24,700 nt of DNA, taken from Brachybacterium sp. UMB0905. Lineage in GTDB: Bacteria; Actinomycetota; Actinomycetes; Actinomycetales; Dermabacteraceae. Shown here in pieces: positions 7,321 through 14,535 of the stretch. The notes under the pieces are model-generated. The model did not search any database and was not told the origin of the DNA. It was given only the letters and a program-made list of their open reading frames with translations. The stretch is from positions 1 to 24,700 of the forward strand of contig NZ_PNHL01000008.1 of assembly GCF_002871795.1 (NCBI RefSeq), in the 5' to 3' direction. Position 1 is the first letter of the stretch; the number at the start of each line of letters is the position of its first letter. A program made the translations under genes and the position numbers.

Positions 7321-8328
7321 TCAGGACGCGCCCCCGGGGGCGGCTGCGGTGGAGCCGCGCACCACGAGCTGGGGACGGAACACCACCTCGGTACGGGAGG
7401 GCCGACGGGATGCCTCCCCGCCCTTGAGGGCGGTGCGCACGGCGGCGCGGGCGATCGTGCCCACGGCCTGCCGCACCGTCGTCAGAGGCGGGTCGGTCAG
7501 AGCCGCCCAGAAGACATCGTCGTACCCCACCACGGAGACGTCTCGCGGTACCGCGAGCCCCAGGGAGCGCACGCCCTCGAGGGCGCCGGCGGCCATGACA
7601 TCGGAGCCGCAGATGATTGCGCTCACCCCGCGGTCCACGAGGTCACGGGCCGCCTCGTAGCCGCCGGCATAGGAGAAGTCGGTGAAGGCGACCGGCTGGG
7701 GCTCGCTCCCCCAGTCGGCGGTGGCCTGTTCGAAGGCACGCAGCTTCTGGCGCACGGGGAACGTGTGCTCATCACCCACTGCAAGGCCCACCCGACGGTG
7801 CCCGAGTTCCTGCAAATGAGTGAGCACCACGCCGATCGCGTGCCCATCGTCACTGGAGAGGAATGCGGCCTCGAGCTCTTCGCGCACGCCGTTGACGAGC
7901 ACGAGCGGCAGCCCGGCCTTGGTCACCTCGCGGTAGTGATCCAGCGGCGCGCGCTCCTGGGCGTGGTGGCCGGAGACAACAATGATGGCGCTCACCCCAG
8001 CCCGCAGGAAGCGCTGCAAGATCTCTTGCTCTCTTTCCACGGTCCTTGCACGGAAGGCGACCAGGATCGCGGCCCCACGCTCGAACAGCTCGACCTCCAG
8101 ACGCTCCACCCACGAGGCGAACACCTGGTTGTCGAGGTCCGGCACCAGCACTCCGACCACCGGCGCCGAGGGCGCCTCGAGCGCCTCGACACTGCGCCCC
8201 AGCTTCCGGGCGGCATCGATCACGGTGCGACGGGTCCCCTCGTTGACGCCCGGTTTCCCGTTCAGCACACGGGAAACGGTCGCTTCGCTGACACCGGCCT
8301 CGGCGGCGATGTCGATCAGACGAGCCAT
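7321..8328 (-). CDS. LacI-family repressor, probable maltodextrin regulator
   Basis: A 335-residue LacI/GalR-type transcription factor. The N-terminal helix-turn-helix (residues 4-26, DIAAEAGVSEATVSRVLNG) is followed by a hinge helix and a periplasmic-binding-protein-like sensor domain from about 55 (VVGVLVPDLDNQVFASWVERLE). Family features further along include VSVVGYDD and LTTVRQ. It is transcribed divergently from malE across an intergenic region with inverted repeats, so it most likely represses malEFG and itself and is released by a maltose-type sugar; this is inference from position. The start codon is preceded by GAGAGG nine bases upstream. The gene contains a second copy of the putative operator motif at 8016-8029. 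Confidence 0.92.
   Translation of the reverse strand: MARLIDIAAEAGVSEATVSRVLNGKPGVNEGTRRTVIDAARKLGRSVEALEAPSAPVVGVLVPDLDNQVFASWVERLEVELFERGAAILVAFRARTVEREQEILQRFLRAGVSAIIVVSGHHAQERAPLDHYREVTKAGLPLVLVNGVREELEAAFLSSDDGHAIGVVLTHLQELGHRRVGLAVGDEHTFPVRQKLRAFEQATADWGSEPQPVAFTDFSYAGGYEAARDLVDRGVSAIICGSDVMAAGALEGVRSLGLAVPRDVSVVGYDDVFWAALTDPPLTTVRQAVGTIARAAVRTALKGGEASRRPSRTEVVFRPQLVVRGSTAAAPGGAS
8016..8029. promoter_or_regulatory. possible intragenic operator in lacI
   Basis: GCAAGA and TCTTGC form an inverted repeat with a 2-base centre. The arms are the same as those of the putative operator in front of malE, about 365 bp away. A looping auxiliary operator is possible; chance is not excluded. Confidence 0.3.
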
Positions 8329-8346
8329 GCGTCCAGCCTCTCAAGC

Positions 8347-8366
8347 CCACAGCATCCTCACTGTGG
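8347..8366. repeat. inverted repeat in the lacI leader
   Basis: CCACAG and CTGTGG form a perfect 6-bp inverted repeat with an 8-base spacer, about 19 bases upstream of the lacI start codon. It could be a leader hairpin or a second protein-binding site. Confidence 0.3.
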
Positions 8367-8378
8367 CCCAATCGATAC

Positions 8379-8406
8379 CTGCAAGATCTTGCTGATTCTT
8401 GCACAG
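8379..8406. promoter_or_regulatory. putative LacI-family operator cluster at malE
   Basis: GCAAGATCTTGC at 8381-8392 is a perfect 12-bp palindrome, the usual form of a LacI-family operator. A further TCTTGCA half-site at 8397-8403 repeats the right arm at a 10-bp interval and also pairs with TGCAAGA at 8380-8386. The second half-site overlaps the -35 box of the malE promoter, so binding should block initiation. Confidence 0.65.
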
Positions 8407-8427
8407 CTGCGCTCGAAAGGTCTACTC
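8399..8427 (+). promoter_or_regulatory. malE promoter
   Basis: TTGCAC at 8399-8404 and TACTCT at 8422-8427 are separated by 17 bases, a good vegetative promoter about 60 bases before the malE GTG. The -35 box is part of the operator cluster. Confidence 0.6.
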
Positions 8428-8487
8428 TTAGCCTCACACCGAGCACCGCCACCGAGGCCGGCCGCTCCACGATTCATAGGAGAAGAC

Positions 8488-9783
8488 GTGCAGATTCGAC
8501 GGAAGAGTTTCCTCGCCCTCAGCGGTGCCGCCGCGGGGGCAGCCCTCCTGGCCGCATGCGGCGGGGATGACAGCACCACCGGGACCGACGGCACGGGCGA
8601 GGCCGGCGGCGCGAGCGATGGCGGCGGCGAGGGTGAGGGCGGCGCCCCGGCCCGCGCGGACGCCGACCTCGTGATCTGGACCGATGAGGTCAAGGCCGGG
8701 GCTCTCGAGGAGCCCGCTATGAAGTGGGGCGAGGAGAACGGCCTCTCCGTGGCCGTGCAGATCGTCGCTAAGGACCTCCAAAACAACTTCATCACCGCCA
8801 ACCAGGCCGGCAACGGCCCGGACATGATCGTGGCCGCCCACGACTGGATCGGCAACCTGGTCCAGAACGGCTCGATCTCCCCCGTGCAGCTGCCCGGCAA
8901 CGCCACCGAGGGCATCGCCCCCATCGGTATGACCGCGGTGACCTACGACGGCCAGACCTACGGCGTCCCCTACGCCGTGGAGACCCTCGTGCTCTACTCC
9001 AACAAGGAGCTGACCGACGTTGCGGAGCCGAAGACCGTCGAGGAGATGGTCGAGGCTGCGAAGGCCGGCGGCGCCGAGCATGTGCTGGCCCTCCCCGTCG
9101 GCGAGCAGGGCGACGCCTACCACATGGAGCCCTTCTATACCTCTGCCGGCGGCTACCTGTTCGGCAAGGACGACGAGGGCAACTCGGACCCCAGCGACGT
9201 GGGCGTAGGCCAGGAGGGCTCGATCGCCGCGGCCGAGAAGATCGGCGAGCTGGGCGAGCAGGGCGTGCTGAAGACCTCCATCTCGGGCGACAACTCGATC
9301 TCGCTGTTCACCGACGGCAAGGCCGCCTACCTCATCTCCGGCCCCTGGGCGCTGGCGGACATCCGCACCGCCGAGATCGACTTCGGCATGACCGCGGTCC
9401 CGGGCTTCGACGGCATGGACCCGGCGGTCCCCTTCGCCGGCGTCAACGCGTTCTACGTCGCCGCCGGTGGCAAGAACCCCGGCAACGCGCAGAGCTTCGC
9501 GAGCGCCGTGGCCACCGACCCCTCGATCGTCGAGGCGATGTTCGCCAAGAACGAGCTGCCCCCGGTGAACCTGGAGCTGCAGGACTCGATGTCCGGTGAG
9601 TACCCGGAGATCATCAAGATCGCCCAGTTCGCCGAGGGCGCGGACCCGATGCCGGCCATTCCCGAGATGGCCGCGATCTGGGGCCCGCTCGGGCTCGCCT
9701 ACGCGAACATCGTGAGCGGCGCCGACCCGGAGAAGACCATCACCTCCGCAGGTGATGAGATCACAGGCGCCATCGGCGGCTGA
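8488..9783 (+). CDS. malE: maltose/maltodextrin-binding lipoprotein
   Basis: A 431-residue extracellular solute-binding protein (family 1 type) that captures maltodextrins for the MalFG permease. The N-terminus has a basic RRK region, a hydrophobic core and the lipobox LAAC with Cys24 as the lipidation site. RRKSFL is near a twin-arginine signal but not the exact pattern. A glycine/serine/acid-rich linker (about 25-58) precedes the binding domain, which starts ADLVIWTDEVKAGALEEPAMKW and contains the typical GVPYAVETLVLYSNKEL segment. The GTG start is set by AGGAG five bases upstream and by the signal peptide; the much longer open frame upstream runs through the operator and is not coding. It is the first gene of malEFG. 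The maltodextrin substrate is inferred from the GH13 enzymes downstream. Confidence 0.93.
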   Translation: MQIRRKSFLALSGAAAGAALLAACGGDDSTTGTDGTGEAGGASDGGGEGEGGAPARADADLVIWTDEVKAGALEEPAMKWGEENGLSVAVQIVAKDLQNNFITANQAGNGPDMIVAAHDWIGNLVQNGSISPVQLPGNATEGIAPIGMTAVTYDGQTYGVPYAVETLVLYSNKELTDVAEPKTVEEMVEAAKAGGAEHVLALPVGEQGDAYHMEPFYTSAGGYLFGKDDEGNSDPSDVGVGQEGSIAAAEKIGELGEQGVLKTSISGDNSISLFTDGKAAYLISGPWALADIRTAEIDFGMTAVPGFDGMDPAVPFAGVNAFYVAAGGKNPGNAQSFASAVATDPSIVEAMFAKNELPPVNLELQDSMSGEYPEIIKIAQFAEGADPMPAIPEMAAIWGPLGLAYANIVSGADPEKTITSAGDEITGAIGG

Positions 9784-9789
9784 TCCCGC

Positions 9790-9830
9790 CGGGGGCGGGG
9801 CCCGACGGTGACCGTCGTGCCCCGCCCCCG
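9790..9830 (+). terminator. long hairpin between malE and malF
   Basis: CGGGGGCGGGGC (9790-9801) pairs perfectly with GCCCCGCCCCCG (9819-9830). After one mismatch an inner 6-bp stem closes a 3-base loop. There is no T-run. Hairpins here typically protect malE mRNA or cause partial termination, so that the binding protein is made in excess over the permeases. Confidence 0.65.
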
Positions 9831-9887
9831 CTGCCATCTGCAAACCCCTCCCTCCTCCGTGCCCTTGTCCTGAAAGGCAGCGTCGCC

Positions 9888-11468
9888 ATGACCTCGACCT
9901 CTGCGCCTGCGCACCGCGATCGCCGTTCCACCACTGCGTCGCTGCTGGTGCGTGTGCTGTTCCTCGGCGCCGTGCTGGCCATCACCGCGTTCGCGATCCC
10001 CGTGATGCTCCAGCTGCAGCAGTGGATGTGGCTGATCGTCACCGTGCTCGCCGCGGTGACGATCTTCGTGCTCTACTCCACCAAGCGGTTCGTGCCCGGG
10101 AAGTACCTGTTCCCCGGCACGTTCTTCCTGGTGGTCTTCCTCATCACGCCGATCATCCTGACCATCGGCTACTCCTTCACGAACTTCGGTGACGGCACCC
10201 GCGGCTCCAAGGAGCAGGCGATCAACTCGATCATCGCCAACTCCGTGCAGCAGACGGATGACTCCACCTGGTACAACCTGTCGATCGCCACCCAGGGCGA
10301 TCCCGTCGCCGGGCCCTTCACCCTGTTCCTCGTCGATCCTGAGGACGGCACCATCTACAAGGGCGATGAGGAGACCGCGCTCGAGGAGGTTCCCGCCGGG
10401 GAGGTCACGGTCGCCGGTGACCGCGTCACCGAGGCCGAGGGCTACGAAATCCTCGATGCCCGTCAGATCAACGACGCCTACGACGCGATCCAGCAGGTGG
10501 CCGTCCCGATCGATGACAGTTCCGCGGTGCGGGTGCAGGGCACCAATCAGGCGTTCGAGGGCACCACGGTGCTCAGCTACGACGAGGCCACCGACACCAT
10601 CACGAACTCCTCCACGGGTGACACCTACACCGTGGGGAAGATCGGGGACACCGAGTACTTCGTGGACTCCAACGGCAAGCGCGCCTTCAGCCAGTCCTGG
10701 CTGCAGAACGTGGGGCTGTCCAACTACGAGCGGCTGTTCACCAACGCGACCATCGCCAAGCAGTTCGGTGCCGCGTTCCTGTGGACTCTCGTGTTCGCGA
10801 TCGGCTCGGTGGGCCTGACCTTCATCGTCGGCTTCGGCCTCGCGCTCGTGCTCAACGACGAGCGCATGAAGGGGCGGCGTCTGTACCGCTCGATCCTGTT
10901 GATGCCCTACGCGGTGCCGGGCTTCATCTCCCTGTTGGTGTGGTCGAACTTCTACAACCGCGACTTCGGCCTGATCAACGAGACGCTGGGGCTGAGCCTG
11001 AACTGGATGGGCGATCCCACGCTCGCCAAGGTCGCGGTGCTGCTGACGAATCTATGGATGGGCTTCCCGTACATGTTCATCGTCTCCACCGGTGCGCTGC
11101 AGTCGATCCCCAGCGATGTCATGGAGGCCGCGCGCATGGACGGCGCGAGCCGCCTGCAGACCACCGTGAAGGTGGTGACCCCACTGCTGCTGGTGGCGGT
11201 GGCCCCGCTGCTGGTCGCATCGTTCGCCTTCAACTTCAACAACTTCAACGCGATCCAGCTGCTCACCGAGGGCGGGCCGTTCCTGCCGGGCGAGTACACG
11301 CGCGGCGGCACGGACATCCTGATCTCGATGATCTACCGCATCGCCTTCGGCGGATCCGGTGCCGACTTCGGCTTCGCCTCCGCGGTCTCCGTGGCGCTGT
11401 TCGTCCTCACGGGCATCATCGCCGCGATCCAGTTCCGCTTCACCAACGTCCTCGAAGACGTCAACTGA
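9888..11468 (+). CDS. malF: maltodextrin ABC transporter permease MalF
   Basis: A 526-residue membrane subunit of the maltodextrin importer. Three hydrophobic segments (about 18-103) are followed by a large hydrophilic extracytoplasmic domain (about 104-275), like the P2 loop of E. coli MalF, and then the conserved permease core. The EAA loop, EAARMDGAS at 413-421, contacts the ATPase. The start has GAAAGG about ten bases upstream. It follows the malE hairpin and is followed by malG after 19 bases. Confidence 0.94.
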   Translation: MTSTSAPAHRDRRSTTASLLVRVLFLGAVLAITAFAIPVMLQLQQWMWLIVTVLAAVTIFVLYSTKRFVPGKYLFPGTFFLVVFLITPIILTIGYSFTNFGDGTRGSKEQAINSIIANSVQQTDDSTWYNLSIATQGDPVAGPFTLFLVDPEDGTIYKGDEETALEEVPAGEVTVAGDRVTEAEGYEILDARQINDAYDAIQQVAVPIDDSSAVRVQGTNQAFEGTTVLSYDEATDTITNSSTGDTYTVGKIGDTEYFVDSNGKRAFSQSWLQNVGLSNYERLFTNATIAKQFGAAFLWTLVFAIGSVGLTFIVGFGLALVLNDERMKGRRLYRSILLMPYAVPGFISLLVWSNFYNRDFGLINETLGLSLNWMGDPTLAKVAVLLTNLWMGFPYMFIVSTGALQSIPSDVMEAARMDGASRLQTTVKVVTPLLLVAVAPLLVASFAFNFNNFNAIQLLTEGGPFLPGEYTRGGTDILISMIYRIAFGGSGADFGFASAVSVALFVLTGIIAAIQFRFTNVLEDVN

Positions 11469-11487
11469 GAGGTCAGGAGAGCATCCC

Positions 11488-12384
11488 ATGAGCACCCCCG
11501 TCGCACCCTCTGTGACTACACAGCGCAAGATGCCCTTCGGCCGCTGGATGGCCGAGGTGGGCTGGCGTCACCTCGTCGGCATCGCCGCCGTGGTCTTCGC
11601 CGTCTTCCCGATCCTGTTCGTCATCTCCGCATCGCTGAACCCGCTGGGCACCGTGTCCTCCTCGGGCCTGCTGCCCCGCGCCTTCAGCCTCACCCACTAC
11701 CAGTCGCTGCTGGCCGGCGAGCGCGGGCCCTTCGTGCGGTGGTACATCAACACGATGATCGTCTGCGGCATCGTGGCCGTGGTGCAGGTGTTCCTGTCCA
11801 CCCTGGCCGCCTACGCCTTCAGCCGCTTCCGCTTCACCGGGCGCCGCATCGGCCTGCTGTCGCTGCTGCTGATCATGATGTTCCCCGCGATCCTGTCGAT
11901 GATCGCCGTGTACACGATGATCTCCGGCCTGGGGCAGATCTTCCCCTTCCTGGGATTGAACTCCCTGCCGGGCTACATCGTGGTGCTGCTGGGCGGCTCG
12001 CTGGGCCAGGTGTGGCTGATCAAGGGCTTCTTCGACACCGTGCCCAAGGAGCTGGACGAGGCCGCGATCATCGACGGCTGCACCCATTGGCAGGTGTTCA
12101 CCAAGATCCTGCTGCCCACGCTGACCCCGATCCTCGCCACCACGGTGCTGCTGGCGCTGGTCGGCGTGCTCAGCGAGTTCCTGCTGGGCTCGGTCTTCCT
12201 CACCGCCGATGAGAAGAAGACCCTCGCCGTGGGGCTGTACGGCCTGCTGCAGGGCGACCGCTCCAACAACCTGGGCGTCTTCGCCGCCGGCTCCGTGATG
12301 ATCATGATCCCGGTGATCATCCTGTACCAGTTCCTGCAGCGCTACATCGTGGGCGGCTCCACCGCCGGTGCGGTGAAGGGCTGA
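11488..12384 (+). CDS. malG: maltodextrin ABC transporter permease MalG
   Basis: A 298-residue permease, partner of MalF. It has about six membrane segments and the EAA loop EAAIIDGCT at 191-199 for ATPase contact. The C-terminus ends FLQRYIVGGSTAGAVKG, the usual MalG tail. The start at 11488 is chosen for AGGAGA seven bases upstream; the open frame extends back into malF but is not coding there. No ATPase gene follows. In many Actinobacteria and Firmicutes one shared ATPase (MsiK/MsmX type) serves several such importers, and the same is likely here. Confidence 0.95.
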   Translation: MSTPVAPSVTTQRKMPFGRWMAEVGWRHLVGIAAVVFAVFPILFVISASLNPLGTVSSSGLLPRAFSLTHYQSLLAGERGPFVRWYINTMIVCGIVAVVQVFLSTLAAYAFSRFRFTGRRIGLLSLLLIMMFPAILSMIAVYTMISGLGQIFPFLGLNSLPGYIVVLLGGSLGQVWLIKGFFDTVPKELDEAAIIDGCTHWQVFTKILLPTLTPILATTVLLALVGVLSEFLLGSVFLTADEKKTLAVGLYGLLQGDRSNNLGVFAAGSVMIMIPVIILYQFLQRYIVGGSTAGAVKG

Positions 12385-12394
12385 TCGACCGCGC

Positions 12395-12433
12395 ATCGCG
12401 CCGATGCCGGGTTCCGCCCGGCATCGGCGCGAT
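12395..12433 (+). terminator. strong hairpin after malG
   Basis: ATCGCGCCGATGCCGGG and CCCGGCATCGGCGCGAT form a perfect 17-bp stem with a 5-base loop (TTCCG), 10 bases after the malG stop. No T-run follows. It is either a terminator or an attenuating/stabilising element between the transporter and the GH13 genes. Confidence 0.7.
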
Positions 12434-12504
12434 CGTCTATCCCGCCGCCGACGCTCTCCCCGTCGTTTCCTGTGCTTTCGTCCTCCGACCCGTTGGGAGC
12501 CTCC

Positions 12505-14469
12505 ATGACCCGCATCGAGCACGATCCCCTCGCCGTCCCTGCCCTGGAGCGGCCGCTGCATGATGAGGGGCCGCTGTTCGTCCCCCGTCCACCGCACGGG
12601 ATCGGCGATGCGGTGCAACTGCGGGTGTGGGTCCCGGATGCCTGGCCGCTCACCCACGTGGCCCTGCGCACCCTGGTCGATGCGGAGATCACCACCGCGC
12701 AGCTGAAGGCCGAGGAGCCGGTGGCCGGAGGCCGCTGGTGGTCCACGACGGTGACCACGGTGAACCCGGTGCAGCCCTACCGTTTCGCGCTCATCGGCCC
12801 CGGTGATGCCGAGCGCGGCATCCCCACCTACGCGTGGCTGACCGCCGCGGGGATCTACCCCTGGGACGTCGGGGACACGACGGACTTCCGCCTGGTCTCC
12901 CATGCGCCTGCCCCGGAGTGGGTGGATGACGCCGTGGTGTATCAGATCTTCCCGGACCGCTTCGCCCGCTCCGCCGCCGCGCCGGTGGATGAGCAGGGGC
13001 GTCCGGCCGGGGAGCTGCCCGCCTGGGCGCGCCCGATGCCATGGGACACCCCCGCGGAGGAGGACGGGCTGCGCAACGGCGAGCAGCTGTACGGCGGGGA
13101 CCTCGACGGCGTGATCGAGCACCTGGACCACATCCAGTCCCTCGGCGCGACCGTCGTGTACCTGACCCCGGTGTTCCCGGCCGGCTCGGCGCACCGCTAC
13201 GACGCCACAACCTTCGACCGGGTGGACCCGGTGCTCGGCGGGGATGCGGCGCTCGTGCGACTGTCCCAGGCGCTGCATGAGCGCGGCATGCGGCTCATGC
13301 TGGACCTCACCACGAACCACACCGGCGTCACCCATGAGTGGTTCATCGCCGCGCAGGCCGATGCCCACAGCCCCGAGGCCGGGTTCTACACCTTCCACGA
13401 GCACCCCGATCGCTTCCGCTGCTGGCTCGGCGTGCCGTCCCTGCCTTCGCTCGATCACTCGAGCGCGGAGCTCAGTCGGCGCCTGCTCGAGGGCCCGGAC
13501 TCCGTGGTCGGGAAGTACCTCGCCGAGCCCTTCGCAGCCGATGGCTGGCGGATCGACGTGGCCCATATGACCGGCCGCAACGGCACCCAGGACCTCGCCC
13601 ACGACGTGGCCCGTCGGATCCGCGCCACCATGGCGCAGATGGACGCCGCAACCGGCCGCTCCACCTGGCTGCTGGCCGAGCACAACCATGACGCGAGCGG
13701 GGACCTGGCCGGGGACGGCTGGCACGGAACCATGAACTACACCGGCTTCACACGGCCGCTGTGGGCGTGGCTGAGTGACCCCGCGCAGAAGCTGAACTGG
13801 CTGGGCCTGCCGATAACGATCCCACACGTGCCCGGCTGGGCGGCGGCCCACACGCTGCGCGACTACACCGCGCAGCTCTCCTTCCCCGCCCGCAAGCATT
13901 CGCAGAACCAGCTGTCCAGCCACGACACCCCGCGCACCCGCTCGGTGGTGGGCACGCGCGGCAAGCACCTGGTGGCGCTCGTCGCGCAGGCCACGTTGCC
14001 GGGGGTGCCCACCGTGTTCGCGGGCGATGAGCTGGGGCTGCCCGGTCTGAACGGCGAGCATGCCCGCCAGCCGATGCCCTGGCGTACCATCGAGCAGCTC
14101 GAGCAGGGCCAGCCGGTGGACGCCCCGGCCGGCTCCGTGGGAGCGCAGGTGGATCCGCAGATCCTCCGCGCCCTACGGGAGCTGCTAGCCCTGCGCGCCG
14201 AGCATCCTGCGCTGCGCCGCGGCGGCGTGCAGTGGCTGCATGCGAGCGCCGAGGCGATCGTCTTCCTGCGCACCCATGATGAGGGCAGCGTGCTGGTGCA
14301 CCTGGCGCGCGACGCCCACCCGGCGATCGAGCTGGACCTTTCCGCCCTGCCCGGCATCAGCGGCAGCGAGCCGCTGGATCAGCGCGGTGGGGCACAGGCC
14401 ACCGCCCGCGGAGCCGCCCTCACCCTGGGCGCCGAGGCGGCCGGTGCCACCGTACATCTGCTGCGCTGA
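12505..14469 (+). CDS. GH13 alpha-glucan hydrolase, neopullulanase/cyclomaltodextrinase-like
   Basis: A 654-residue alpha-amylase superfamily enzyme. An N-terminal beta domain (about 25-130, CBM34-like by position) precedes the TIM barrel beginning DDAVVYQIFPDRFARS. The catalytic residues are visible: nucleophile Asp351 in DGWRIDVAH, acid/base Glu392 in LLAEHNHD, and Asp474 in SSHDTPRT, with DLTTNH as the first conserved region. A C-terminal beta domain follows. The lack of a signal peptide means it acts in the cytoplasm on imported maltodextrins or cyclodextrins. EHNHD differs from the GEIWH usual in neopullulanases, so the subfamily is uncertain. The start at 12505 has GGGAG five bases before its preceding CTCC; an upstream in-frame ATG lacks such a site. 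Confidence 0.88.
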   Translation: MTRIEHDPLAVPALERPLHDEGPLFVPRPPHGIGDAVQLRVWVPDAWPLTHVALRTLVDAEITTAQLKAEEPVAGGRWWSTTVTTVNPVQPYRFALIGPGDAERGIPTYAWLTAAGIYPWDVGDTTDFRLVSHAPAPEWVDDAVVYQIFPDRFARSAAAPVDEQGRPAGELPAWARPMPWDTPAEEDGLRNGEQLYGGDLDGVIEHLDHIQSLGATVVYLTPVFPAGSAHRYDATTFDRVDPVLGGDAALVRLSQALHERGMRLMLDLTTNHTGVTHEWFIAAQADAHSPEAGFYTFHEHPDRFRCWLGVPSLPSLDHSSAELSRRLLEGPDSVVGKYLAEPFAADGWRIDVAHMTGRNGTQDLAHDVARRIRATMAQMDAATGRSTWLLAEHNHDASGDLAGDGWHGTMNYTGFTRPLWAWLSDPAQKLNWLGLPITIPHVPGWAAAHTLRDYTAQLSFPARKHSQNQLSSHDTPRTRSVVGTRGKHLVALVAQATLPGVPTVFAGDELGLPGLNGEHARQPMPWRTIEQLEQGQPVDAPAGSVGAQVDPQILRALRELLALRAEHPALRRGGVQWLHASAEAIVFLRTHDEGSVLVHLARDAHPAIELDLSALPGISGSEPLDQRGGAQATARGAALTLGAEAAGATVHLLR

Positions 14470-14535
14470 CACCCCCGTCGGCCCCTCCCGCGCCGACTCC
14501 CCATCCCTGACCGCACGATTCGACGAACGGACACC

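Noticed and set aside
6020..7660. 546-codon plus-strand open frame
   Set aside because: It runs antisense through trpS and into lacI, both well supported.
7765..8487. Upstream part of the plus-strand frame ending in malE
   Set aside because: It is antisense to lacI and includes the operator region. The signal peptide and ribosome binding site fix the start at 8488.
11473..14061. 862-codon open frame on the minus strand
   Set aside because: It lies antisense to malG and the first GH13 gene, is dominated by His, Gln, Gly, Arg and Val as expected for a shadow of GC-rich codons, and contains no recognisable motif.
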